Source of the DNA: Rubrivivax sp.
GTDB taxonomy: Bacteria > Pseudomonadota > Gammaproteobacteria > Burkholderiales > Burkholderiaceae_C
Length of the DNA: 42,567 nt
Reading direction: 5' to 3'
NCBI GenBank assembly: GCA_016790435.1
Contig: JAEUPE010000062.1
Location: 1 to 42,567, forward strand
A program made the translations under genes and the position numbers. Under the pieces are notes generated by a model that ran no database searches, was not told the origin of the DNA, and saw only the letters and a list, made by a program, of their open reading frames with translations. Below are positions 32,511 to 40,353 of the stretch, in pieces; the stretch's first letter is position 1; each line of letters begins with the position of its first letter.

Positions 32511-33403
32511 GCCAGCGCCGGCGCGCCCTTCAGCCCCAGGCGCGAACGCGCCTCGGCGGGGCTCGCGATCTCGCGCCCGCACTCGCGCGCCACGTGCGCC
32601 AGCGCCTCGATGAGGGGGCCGTTGCCCTTGGCACGCTCGCCGCCGGGCAGGTAGAAGGTGTCTTCCAAGCCGGTGCGCAGCATGCCGCCGAGCTCGGCCG
32701 TCTTGCGGTGCACGGGCCAGATCTCGGCGCGGCCGATGAGCGTGGTCTGCCACACCGCGTCTTTCGGCGCGTAGCGCGGCAGCAGCGCCAGCAGGTCGGC
32801 GTCGCAAGGCATGCCGCTCGCCACGCCCATGACGAAGTTGACCTCCGGCACGCCGGTGAACATGCCGGCCTTCAGGTACATGCCGACGCTGCGCACGATG
32901 CCGACGTCGAAGCACTCGAATTCCGGGTGCGTGTCGGCCTCGGCCATGGCGTCGAGCATCTGCTTGATCTTGCCCACCGGGTTGTCGAAGACCATCGGCG
33001 GCCACGCCCAGGTGCCGTCCTCCTTGATCTTGAGGTAGTTGAGGCTGCCGGCGTTGCAGGCCGCGGCTTCGGGCTTGACGCGCCGGATGCAGGCGATCGG
33101 GCCGGAGACGTCCTTGCCCACGACGCCCGTTGTGAGGTTGATGATGACGCCCGGGCAGGCGGCGCGGATGGCGTTCACCACGGCCTCGGCGACGTCGGGG
33201 TCCCAGCTCGGCATGTGGCCCATGCCCGGCTCCTGCGAGCGCAGGTGCACGTGCATGATGCTGGCGCCGGCGTTGAAGGCGTCGCGCGCCTCGGCGGCCA
33301 TCTGCTCGGGGGTCACGGGCACCGGGTGCTGCCGGGGGTCGGTGAGCACGCCGGTGAGCGAACAGGTGAGGATGGCCTTGTCGCGGTTCGGCGAGGCAGT
33401 CAT
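32507..33403 (-). CDS. Beta-keto acid cleavage enzyme (BKACE, DUF849)
   Basis: A 298-residue TIM-barrel protein of the 3-keto-5-aminohexanoate cleavage family. The zinc ligands HVH (H51, H53) and the RTGLED motif (R243, E247, D248) are present, as is EVNFVMG. Enzymes of this family react a beta-keto acid with acetyl-CoA to give acetoacetate and a shorter acyl-CoA. ATGA overlaps at both ends couple it to the biotin carboxylase gene upstream and the thioesterase downstream. Its presence in this operon suggests a keto-acid intermediate; no HMG-CoA lyase is in the window. Confidence 0.88.
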   Translation of the reverse strand: MTASPNRDKAILTCSLTGVLTDPRQHPVPVTPEQMAAEARDAFNAGASIMHVHLRSQEPGMGHMPSWDPDVAEAVVNAIRAACPGVIINLTTGVVGKDVSGPIACIRRVKPEAAACNAGSLNYLKIKEDGTWAWPPMVFDNPVGKIKQMLDAMAEADTHPEFECFDVGIVRSVGMYLKAGMFTGVPEVNFVMGVASGMPCDADLLALLPRYAPKDAVWQTTLIGRAEIWPVHRKTAELGGMLRTGLEDTFYLPGGERAKGNGPLIEALAHVARECGREIASPAEARSRLGLKGAPALA

Positions 33404-35349
33404 GGCGCGATCTCCAGTTCGACGAGCACGGCGCCGGCGGCCACCGATGCCTTGGGTTGCGTGTGCACGGCCTTGACGGTGCCGGCAGCGGTGGCGGTGA
33501 GCCACATTTCCATCTTCATGGCCTCCACGCACACGAGCTGCTGGCCGGCGGCGACCGTCTGGCCGACGGCGACGCTGACGTGGGCGACGACGCCAGCCAC
33601 GGGGGCGCGAGCGCGGCGAGGGTCGGTGGTCACGTCGTTGGCGGGGTAGGGCGAAGCCTCGCTGAAACGATGAACGGCACCATCGATGGCGAGCTGCAGC
33701 GTGCCGCTTTCGGCCCCCTCGCCGAGCACCGCCTGCAGGCGGCGCCGCACACCGTCGACCGTGCAGCGCAAGGCGTGGCCCGCGCGCGATTCGCCCGGCC
33801 ACCCCTCCTGCGATTCGATCTGCACGCCCTCGGGCGGCGCGCGCAAGGTGCGCTTCTCGCCTTGGCACTGGAGCGTGAGGTCGAAGCGCGCCACGCTGGC
33901 CGGGCGGCCGTTCGTGGCGCCGGCCCACAGTGCCGCGGCGACGCGCCAGGCGTCATCGGGCGGCGCCGGGCGAGCGAGCAGCGGTTCGCCCGCGTCCTGC
34001 CATTCGTCGAGCAGCGTCGTTGTCATCGTCGCGGCGGCGAAGCGCGGGTGGTTCACGAGGTCGCGCAGGAAGCGGCCGTTGTTGGTCGGGCCGAAGAGCG
34101 GCACCTCCTCCAGCGCGCGCGTCAGGCGGCGGATGGCATCGGCGCGGTCGCGGCCGTGCGCGATGAACTTGGCGACCATCGCGTCGTAGTAGGGCGTGAC
34201 CTCGCCGGCGGCGGCGATGCCGTGGTCGATGCGGATGCCGCTGCCGGCGGCGGCATCGGGCAACCAGCCGGTGATGCGTCCCGTCTGCGGCTTCCAGCCG
34301 TCGTAGGGGTCCTCGGCGTACAGCCGCGCCTCGATGGCGTGGCCACTGAAGCGGATGTCGGCCTGCAGGCCCGGAATCCAGTGCGTCAGCGGTTCGCCGG
34401 CGGCGATGCGCAATTGCCACTCGACGAGATCGAAGCCGGTGATGCACTCGGTGACCGGGTGCTCCACCTGCAGCCGGGTGTTCATCTCGAGGAAGTAGTG
34501 CTTCAGCTGCGCGTCGACGATGAACTCGACCGTGCCGGCGCCTTGGTAGCCGACAGCGAGCGCGGCGGCCACGGCATCGCGGCCCATCGCCTCGCGCATC
34601 GCGGGGCTGACGACGGGCGAGGGCGCCTCCTCGATCACCTTCTGGCGCCTGCGCTGCGCCGTGCAGTCTCGCTCGCCGAGGTGCACGGCGTGGCCATGGG
34701 CATCTGCGAAGACCTGGATCTCGATGTGGCGGCCGCCTTCGATGAGCCGCTCGAGCATCAGCGTGCCGTCGCCGAAGGCGCTCTGCGCTTCGCGCCGCGC
34801 GCCGGCCAGGGCCTCGGGCAGGGCGGCGAGTTCACGCACGAGGCGCATGCCGCGGCCGCCGCCGCCGGCCACGGCCTTGACGAGCAGGGGCGTGCCGAGC
34901 TGGCGGGCCTCGCCGGCCAGGCGCTCTTCGCGCTGGTCTTCACCCAGGTAACCCGGCGCGCAAGGCACGCCCGCCTCGCGCATGCGCCGCTTGGCAGCGG
35001 CCTTGTCACCCATGGCCGAGATGGCCTCGGGTGGCGGGCCGATGAAGACGAGGCCCGCCTCGGCGCAGGCGCGCGCGAAGTCGGCGCGTTCGCTGAGGAA
35101 GCCGTAACCCGGGTGCACGGCCTCGGCGCCGGTCTTGCGCGCAGCCTCCAGCAGCGCCGCGATGTTCAGGTACGACTCCGCTGCCGGCGGCGGGCCGATG
35201 CGCACCGCTTCGTCGGCCAGCGCCACGTGCGGGGCGTTTGCGTCGGCGTCGCTGTACACGGCGACGGTGCGGTGGCCGAGCCGATGCGCCGTGCGCATCA
35301 CGCGACAGGCGATTTCGCCGCGGTTGGCGATGAGGATCTTCCTAAACAT
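33400..35349 (-). CDS. Acyl-CoA carboxylase alpha subunit (biotin carboxylase + biotin carrier), AtuF/LiuD-like
   Basis: A 649-residue subunit. It begins FRKILIANRGEIACRV, runs through the ATP-grasp region (GGGGRGMR, RDCTAQRRRQKVIEEAPS, LQVEHPVTE) and ends with a biotinyl domain carrying K612 in VEAMKMEM. It carboxylates biotin and passes it to the carboxyltransferase encoded at 37628-39238. In MCC and geranyl-CoA carboxylase the alpha subunit has this architecture. Position after the hydratase gene matches atuF order. ATG 35349 sits inside the loop of a long inverted repeat (35306-35376), a possible translation control. Confidence 0.9.
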   Translation of the reverse strand: MFRKILIANRGEIACRVMRTAHRLGHRTVAVYSDADANAPHVALADEAVRIGPPPAAESYLNIAALLEAARKTGAEAVHPGYGFLSERADFARACAEAGLVFIGPPPEAISAMGDKAAAKRRMREAGVPCAPGYLGEDQREERLAGEARQLGTPLLVKAVAGGGGRGMRLVRELAALPEALAGARREAQSAFGDGTLMLERLIEGGRHIEIQVFADAHGHAVHLGERDCTAQRRRQKVIEEAPSPVVSPAMREAMGRDAVAAALAVGYQGAGTVEFIVDAQLKHYFLEMNTRLQVEHPVTECITGFDLVEWQLRIAAGEPLTHWIPGLQADIRFSGHAIEARLYAEDPYDGWKPQTGRITGWLPDAAAGSGIRIDHGIAAAGEVTPYYDAMVAKFIAHGRDRADAIRRLTRALEEVPLFGPTNNGRFLRDLVNHPRFAAATMTTTLLDEWQDAGEPLLARPAPPDDAWRVAAALWAGATNGRPASVARFDLTLQCQGEKRTLRAPPEGVQIESQEGWPGESRAGHALRCTVDGVRRRLQAVLGEGAESGTLQLAIDGAVHRFSEASPYPANDVTTDPRRARAPVAGVVAHVSVAVGQTVAAGQQLVCVEAMKMEMWLTATAAGTVKAVHTQPKASVAAGAVLVELEIAP

Positions 35350-35376
35350 CGGTGCTCTCCGCGGCGAGATCGCCTG
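35306..35376. repeat. 18-bp inverted repeat bracketing the biotin carboxylase start codon
   Basis: CAGGCGATTTCGCCGCGG at 35306-35323 (codons 9-15 of the gene, read on the minus strand) pairs with CCGCGGCGAGATCGCCTG at 35359-35376, 17 of 18 positions. The loop (35324-35358) holds the start codon. In mRNA this would be a very stable stem enclosing the translation start. Confidence 0.6.
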
Positions 35377-35421
35377 CGTGCGCTGTGCGCGCCAGGCGTT
35401 CTGGCTTCGCCGCAAAGGCGT

Positions 35422-35466
35422 GGCGACCGCTGTCGCCGCGGTTGGCCATCGGGATCTTGCGGAAGG
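35422..35466 (-). other. Decayed second copy of the biotin carboxylase N-terminus
   Basis: Right after the hydratase stop, the minus strand reads TFRKIPMANRGDSGR, close to the FRKILIANRGE start of the carboxylase gene 118 bases further on; the 14-mer GCCAACCGCGGCGA is identical in both. The frame soon loses similarity. It looks like the remnant of a partial duplication, or of an earlier carboxylase gene start. Both this and the nearby inverted repeat involve the same gene segment. Confidence 0.55.
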
Positions 35467-36315
35467 TCAAGGTGTGGCCGTCCCGTCGGCGGCGCGCGCG
35501 GGAGGGTCTTCGGGCACCCACTTCGGCTTGCGCTTCTGCACGAAGGCCATCGTGCCCTCCATGCCTTCGGTACCGAGCACGGCCTTCGAGAACACCGCCG
35601 CCGCCTCGGGCACGAGGGAGGCGGGCGTCTGGAAGCGGGCCTTGGCGAGCAATGCCTTGGTGGCGGCGAGCGCGCCCGGAGCGCAGGCGAGGATGCTCTT
35701 CAGCACGCGGTCCAGGGCCCAGTCCAGCGTCTCGGCGTCGTGCACCTCGTGCACCAGGCGCAGTCGCAGCGCTTCCTGGGATTCGACCTTGGCGCCGGTG
35801 ACGGCGAGTCGCTTGGCCTCGGCGTAACCCAGGCGCTCGACCAGGAACGGACCCACTTGCGCCGGCACGACGCCGAGGCCGGTTTCAGGCAGGCGGAAGA
35901 CCACGGTGTCGTCGGCGAGGGCGACGTCGCTCACGCAAGCCAGCCCGAAGCCGCCGCCCATCACCGTGCCCTGCAGCACCGTCACCAGCGCGAGGCCGGT
36001 GTTGGCATAGGCCACGCACAGGTCGCCGAAAGCGGCGTTGGTCTCGGCCATCGCGTTCGGGTGTTCGGCGAGCCGGCCGCGCGCCGCGGCCATGTCCTTG
36101 ATGTCGCCGCCGGCGCAGAAGTGGCCGCCTGCGCCGCTGAGCACGAGCACCCGCGTGTGCCCGTCCATCTCGGCTTGGGCGAGCACGGCACGCAGCTCAC
36201 GCACCATGGCCATCGACATGGCATTGCGCACGTCGGGACGGTTGAGGGTGACGTGCAGCACCGGCCCCTCGCGGTGCAGCAAGAGGGTCGTGAAGCTTGC
36301 GAGCTCGATGCTCAT
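35467..36315 (-). CDS. Enoyl-CoA hydratase, AtuE/LiuC-like
   Basis: A 282-residue crotonase with NRPDVRNAMS, the oxyanion motif HFCAGGDIKDM, and MGGGFGLACVSD plus a catalytic-Glu region at PETGLGVVPAQ. The GGHFCAGGDIKDM wording resembles isohexenylglutaconyl-CoA hydratase (AtuE) or methylglutaconyl-CoA hydratase, which fits its place between dehydrogenase and carboxylase genes. It would hydrate a carboxylated 3-branched enoyl-CoA. The start at 36315 has only a G-run from the adjoining hairpin repeat as ribosome site. Confidence 0.87.
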   Translation of the reverse strand: MSIELASFTTLLLHREGPVLHVTLNRPDVRNAMSMAMVRELRAVLAQAEMDGHTRVLVLSGAGGHFCAGGDIKDMAAARGRLAEHPNAMAETNAAFGDLCVAYANTGLALVTVLQGTVMGGGFGLACVSDVALADDTVVFRLPETGLGVVPAQVGPFLVERLGYAEAKRLAVTGAKVESQEALRLRLVHEVHDAETLDWALDRVLKSILACAPGALAATKALLAKARFQTPASLVPEAAAVFSKAVLGTEGMEGTMAFVQKRKPKWVPEDPPARAADGTATP

Positions 36316-36375
36316 GGCCCCCCCCGAAGCGACCTTCGGTCGCCTCCCCCCAGGGGGCGCCGCCAGCGGCCCGGC
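36316..36375. repeat. Burkholderiales-type intergenic hairpin repeat
   Basis: The segment contains GCGACC-TTC-GGTCGC (36329-36343) followed by a C5/G5 hairpin (CTCCCCCCAGGGGG) and a GCCGCCAGCGG tail. I recognise this paired-hairpin layout as a common intergenic repeat in Burkholderiales genomes. It lies between the dehydrogenase and hydratase genes and its G-run abuts the hydratase ATG on the minus strand, so it supplies the apparent ribosome site. No second copy is visible in the window. Confidence 0.65.
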
Positions 36376-36415
36376 GAAGCCGGTTCCGCGGCGGCCACTT
36401 GGCTGGTCGTGCCCA

Positions 36416-37570
36416 TCAATGCGCGCCTTTGGGGAGGGTTCCCTCGAGCTTGCAGATGATGCCGAGCATCACCTCGTCGGCGCCGCCGCCGATGGAGGTG
36501 AGGCGCCCGTCGCGGTAGGCCTGCGAGAGCGGGTTGTCGGCCGTGAAGCCCATGCCGCCCCAGTACTGCAGGCAGCTGTCGGCCACCTCGCGGCCCAGTC
36601 GCCCGGCCTTGAGCTTGGCCATGCTGGCGAGCTTGGTCACGTCCTTGCCGCCGATGTACATCTCCACCGCGCGGTAGGTCAGCGCCCGCAGCGCCTCCAC
36701 TTCCGTGCGCAGTTCGGCGAGGCGGAAGTGCACGACCTGGTTGTCGAGGATGCTCTTGCCGAAGGCCTTGCGCTGGCGCGTGTAGTCGACGGTGAGGTCG
36801 ATCAGGCGGTCCATGGCCTTCAGGCCGGCGGCGGCGCCCCAGAGGCGCTCTTCCTGGAACTGCAGCATCTGGAAGGCGAAGCCCATGCCTTCCTGGCCGA
36901 TGAGGTTGCGGCGCGGCACGCGCACGTTGTCGAAGAAGAGCTGTGCCGTGTCGGAGCTGTGCATGCCGATCTTGTGGATCTTCTGCTTCGTGATGCCGGG
37001 GCTGTCCATCGGCACGACGATGAGGCTCTTGTTCTTGTGCGGCGAGCCTTCGCTGGTGTTGGCGAGCAGGCAGCACCAGTCGGCCTTGAGCCCGTTGGTG
37101 ATCCACATCTTGGTGCCGTTGATGACGTAGTCGCCGCCATCGACCTTGGCGGTGGTCTTCACGGCGGCCACGTCGCTGCCGCCGCCGGGCTCGCTCACGC
37201 CCAGGCAGGCCACGTAGTCGCCGGCGATGGTGGGCACGAGGTACTCCTTGCGCAGCTCGTCACTGCCGAAGCGGGCGAGCGCCGGCGTGGCCATGTCGGT
37301 CTGCACGCCGATGGCCATCGGGATCCCGCCGCAGGCGCACACGCCCAGCGCCTCGGCCATGACGAGGCTGTAGGAGAAGTCGAGTCCCGCGCCGCCGAAC
37401 TCTTCCGGGTACTTCAGGCCGAGCAGGCCGAGGTTGCCGAGCTTCTTGAAGACCTCGTGGCTCGGGAACTGCTCGGCTTTCTCCCACTCAGGCACGAAGG
37501 GATTGATCTCCTTCTCGACGAACTTGATCACCGTGTCTTCGATCTGGCGGTGCTCTTGCGTGAACTTCAT
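36416..37570 (-). CDS. Acyl-CoA dehydrogenase, AtuD-like
   Basis: A 384-residue flavoprotein with ACAD signatures CLGVSEPGGGSDV (about 122-134), KMWITNG (154-160) and QRKAFGK. The usual base position near the C-terminus is Gly (IGGGADEV), while E241 in FQEERLW occupies the alternative position used by isovaleryl-CoA and long-chain dehydrogenases, consistent with branched or long acyl-CoA. The order relative to carboxyltransferase and hydratase genes matches atuD (citronellyl-CoA dehydrogenase). Substrate not proven. Confidence 0.9.
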   Translation of the reverse strand: MKFTQEHRQIEDTVIKFVEKEINPFVPEWEKAEQFPSHEVFKKLGNLGLLGLKYPEEFGGAGLDFSYSLVMAEALGVCACGGIPMAIGVQTDMATPALARFGSDELRKEYLVPTIAGDYVACLGVSEPGGGSDVAAVKTTAKVDGGDYVINGTKMWITNGLKADWCCLLANTSEGSPHKNKSLIVVPMDSPGITKQKIHKIGMHSSDTAQLFFDNVRVPRRNLIGQEGMGFAFQMLQFQEERLWGAAAGLKAMDRLIDLTVDYTRQRKAFGKSILDNQVVHFRLAELRTEVEALRALTYRAVEMYIGGKDVTKLASMAKLKAGRLGREVADSCLQYWGGMGFTADNPLSQAYRDGRLTSIGGGADEVMLGIICKLEGTLPKGAH

Positions 37571-37627
37571 GGTGTGGTCCTTGAGAGGGAGAAGGCGTTC
37601 TGGCGGGGCGGCGGGCGCGGCACGCAG

Positions 37628-39238
37628 CTACATGCGGGCCACGCCGAAGGTGTTGGGGCGCAAGGTGCGGGCGGCGGCCTCGGCGGCGATCTGCAGGCAC
37701 AGGCCGAGGATGCGGCGCGTGTCGCGCGGGTCGATGATGCCGTCGTCCCACAGGCGCGCCGTCCCGAAGAGCGCCGTGCTCTCCGAGTCGAGCCGGCGGC
37801 GCAGCGCGTCGCTCATGGCGGCCAGCGCCTCGTCGTTGGGCTGCTGGCCCATCTTCGCGAGCTTGTTGCGGTTGATGATGTCCATCACCTTGGCCGCCTG
37901 TGCGCCGCCCATCACGGCCGTGCGCGCCGAAGGCCACGAGAAGATGAAGCGCGGGTCGAAGCCGCGGCCGCACATGCCGTAGTTGCCGGCGCCGAAGCTG
38001 CCGCCGAGCACGACGGTGAACTTGGGCACACGGGCATTCGCCACGGCCTGGATCATCTTGCTGCCGTGCTTGATGGCGCCGGCCTGCTCGGCGGCGCGGC
38101 CGACCATGTAGCCGGTGGTGTTCTGCAGGAAGACGAGCGGCGTGCCGCTCTGGTCGCACAGCTGGATGAACTGCGCGGCCTTGGTGCTGCCCTGCGGCTG
38201 GATGGGGCCGTTGTTGCCGATGACGCCGACGGCGTGGCCGTGCAGGCGGGCGTGCCCGCAGAGGGTGTCGGTGGCGTAGGAGGCCTTGAACTCGAGGAAG
38301 TCGCTGCCGTCGACGAGGCGGGCGACGACCTCGCGCACGTCGTAGGGCTCGCGATCGTCGGCGGGCACCACACCCATCAGCTCCTCGGCGGGGAAGAGCG
38401 GTTCCGGCGCTGGATTGCGCGCGGCCACCGTGCCCCACGGCAGCTTGTCGATGAGCTCGCGCGCCACGGCGATGGCGTGGGCGTCGTTCTCGGTGAGGTA
38501 CTCGCCGAGGCCGGTGATGGAGGCGTGCGTCTCGGCGCCGCCGAGCTCTTCTTCGGTGGCGTCTTCGCCGATGGCCGCCTTCACGAGCGGTGGCCCGGCG
38601 AGGTAGATGCTGCTGCGGTTCTTCACCAGCACCACGTAGTCCGAGAGGCCCGGCAAGTAGGCACCGCCCGCGGTGGATGCGCCGTGCACGACGGCGATCT
38701 GCGGAATGCCGGCGGCCGACAGCCGCGCCTGGTTGGCGAAGGTGCGCCCGCCGTCGACGAAGATGTCGGCCTGGTACAGCAGGTTGGCGCCACCGCTCTC
38801 CACCAACGCGATCAGCGGCAGCTTGTTCTCGCGCGCGAGTTCCTGCGCACGAAGCCCCTTCTTCAAGCCCATCGGTGCGACGGTGCCGCCCTTCACAGCG
38901 CTGTCGTTGGCGGAGACCAGCACGCGCTTGCCGCAGACGACACCGATGCCGACGATGCTGCCGCCGCCCATCACGCTCTTCTTGCCGTCGTCGTCGTGCA
39001 TGCCGAGGCCGGCGAGCGTGCTGAGCTCCAGGAACTCGCTGCCACGGTCAATGAGCCGGGCGACGCGTTCGCGCGGCAGCAGCTGGCCGCGCTCCTCGAA
39101 CTTCTTGCGCTTGCTCTCGCTCTCGGCGACGACCAGGGCCTCAAGCCGGCGCACCTCCGCCAGGCGCTCCGACATGCGAGCCGCGTTGGCCCGGAAGGCG
39201 GCCGAAGCGGGGTTCAGCGTGCTGCTCAGTGTCGACAT
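37628..39238 (-). CDS. Acyl-CoA carboxylase beta subunit (carboxyltransferase), AtuC/LiuB-like
   Basis: A 536-residue carboxyltransferase. Visible: RGQLLPRERVARLID near the start, the CoA-binding oxyanion segment SGGANLLYQ, VHGASTAGGAYLPGLSDY and, in the C-terminal half, IGNNGPIQPQGS and FGAGNYGMCGRGFDPRF. Compared from memory with methylcrotonyl-CoA carboxylase, the segment after IFVD is about three residues shorter (GGRTFANQ), similar to geranyl-CoA carboxylase. It transfers CO2 from the biotin of the AtuF-like subunit to the gamma carbon of a 3-methyl-branched enoyl-CoA. Exact substrate is open. Confidence 0.9.
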   Translation of the reverse strand: MSTLSSTLNPASAAFRANAARMSERLAEVRRLEALVVAESESKRKKFEERGQLLPRERVARLIDRGSEFLELSTLAGLGMHDDDGKKSVMGGGSIVGIGVVCGKRVLVSANDSAVKGGTVAPMGLKKGLRAQELARENKLPLIALVESGGANLLYQADIFVDGGRTFANQARLSAAGIPQIAVVHGASTAGGAYLPGLSDYVVLVKNRSSIYLAGPPLVKAAIGEDATEEELGGAETHASITGLGEYLTENDAHAIAVARELIDKLPWGTVAARNPAPEPLFPAEELMGVVPADDREPYDVREVVARLVDGSDFLEFKASYATDTLCGHARLHGHAVGVIGNNGPIQPQGSTKAAQFIQLCDQSGTPLVFLQNTTGYMVGRAAEQAGAIKHGSKMIQAVANARVPKFTVVLGGSFGAGNYGMCGRGFDPRFIFSWPSARTAVMGGAQAAKVMDIINRNKLAKMGQQPNDEALAAMSDALRRRLDSESTALFGTARLWDDGIIDPRDTRRILGLCLQIAAEAAARTLRPNTFGVARM

Positions 39239-39254
39239 GTCAGTGTCGCCATGC
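39227..39254. repeat. 14-bp tandem repeat across the carboxyltransferase start codon
   Basis: CAGTGTCGACATGT (39227-39240) is followed by CAGTGTCGCCATGC (39241-39254) and a weaker third unit to 39268. Each of the first two units carries a minus-strand ATG (39238 and 39252). Since 14 is not a multiple of 3, the second ATG is out of frame with the gene. Confidence 0.55.
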
Positions 39255-39285
39255 CAGTGGCGTCAGTTTCGTCATGCCCGCACAG

Positions 39286-40185
39286 TCATGTCTTGAAGAC
39301 CTCGGGCGTGACGGCCCGGTGGAAGCCGTCGAACGGCTTCGAATGGGTCGCGTCCTGCAGCGGGAAGATGGCGCTGCCGAGCGATGCGGCGCCGTCGATC
39401 TGCACCGTCACGCCGGTGACGAACGAGGCCGCCGGCGAGAGCAGGAAGCAGATGACGCCGCTCACCTCGGCCTCCAGGCCCATGCGCTTGAGCGGCACGG
39501 CGTTCTTGAGCTTCTTCAAGAGCGGCTGCATCGCCGGGCCGTAGGTGTCCATGCCACTGGAGGCGATCCAGCCAGGGGCCACGGCGTTGACGCGCACGCC
39601 GGCGTAGGCCCACTCGAAGGCCGCCGTCATCGTCAGGTTGCTCATGCCCGCGCGTGCGGCGCCGCTGTGGGCCATGCCGGGCATGCCGTTGCGGAAATCG
39701 GCCGTCATGTTGACGACGGAGCCGCCGTGCTTCTCCATGCATTGCGTGAAGAGCTCGCGCATCATGAGGAAGCCACCGGTGAGGTTGTTGGCCACGACGG
39801 CGTCGAAGCCCTTCTTGGCGATGGCCGAGAGCGGTGACGGGAACTGGCCGCCGGCGTTGTTGACCAGGCCGGCCACCGGGCCGTGCGCGGCGATCACCTG
39901 GGCGACGCCGGCCTTCACCGCCTCTTCGTCGCGGATGTCGAAGGCGATGGTGTGGCAGCGACCGCCGTCCTCGGCGATCTCGGCGGCGACACGCTCGAGC
40001 TTCTCGACTTTGCGGCCACTGATGACGACGGTGGCGCCGAGAGAGGCCAGTTCGTGCGCGACGCAGCGGCCGATGCCGCTGCCGCCGCCAGTGACCCACA
40101 TCACCTGGCCGGCGAAGAGGCCGGGACGCAAGACGCTGCGGTAGCCGGCGCGGACCGGCGGGAAGGGCGGGGTGGGAGCGTCCAT
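39286..40185 (-). CDS. SDR-family oxidoreductase, peroxisomal trans-2-enoyl-CoA reductase (PECR)-like
   Basis: A 299-residue SDR with cofactor motif TGGGSGIGR (TGxxxGxG) and NNAGG. In place of the YxxxK catalytic pair it reads HSGAARAGMSNL, the pattern I know from mammalian PECR (HSGAARAGVYNL), along with APGWI and CFLLSPAASFVTG. PECR-type enzymes reduce 2-enoyl-CoA with NADPH. It is the first gene of the minus arm, at the position of atuB (also an SDR). The operator palindrome lies just upstream; no clear ribosome site precedes the ATG. Confidence 0.87.
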   Translation of the reverse strand: MDAPTPPFPPVRAGYRSVLRPGLFAGQVMWVTGGGSGIGRCVAHELASLGATVVISGRKVEKLERVAAEIAEDGGRCHTIAFDIRDEEAVKAGVAQVIAAHGPVAGLVNNAGGQFPSPLSAIAKKGFDAVVANNLTGGFLMMRELFTQCMEKHGGSVVNMTADFRNGMPGMAHSGAARAGMSNLTMTAAFEWAYAGVRVNAVAPGWIASSGMDTYGPAMQPLLKKLKNAVPLKRMGLEAEVSGVICFLLSPAASFVTGVTVQIDGAASLGSAIFPLQDATHSKPFDGFHRAVTPEVFKT

Positions 40186-40204
40186 CGCCGGTGATTGGAC
40201 CGGA

Positions 40205-40224
40205 GGGTGACGTTAACGTCAACC
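40205..40224. promoter_or_regulatory. Palindromic operator between divergent operons (likely LiuR/MerR site)
   Basis: TGACGTTAACGTCA (40208-40221) is a perfect 14-bp palindrome; with one mismatched pair the symmetry extends to 40205-40224. It lies 22 bases before the SDR ATG and 132 before the SCP2 ATG, next to a MerR-family gene of LiuR type. LiuR sites are described as ACGT-containing palindromes, so the match is plausible. TTGACG on the minus strand could serve as -35 for the SDR operon. Confidence 0.6.
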
Positions 40225-40353
40225 AGATGACATCTAGGGGATTGCGAGGGGGTTAGCGGCATGCGCGGGCGCTAGCATCGGCGCAGCCGGGCGGCGGCTG
40301 CGCTGCCCGCACTCCGGCGTCTTCCACATCCTCTCCATCCAAGGTTCCCTTCC

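Noticed and set aside
33457-39544. Plus-strand open frames of 1000 and 1168 codons
   Set aside because: They run antisense through six well-conserved acyl-CoA genes and show no motif; they arise from codon bias on the coding strand.
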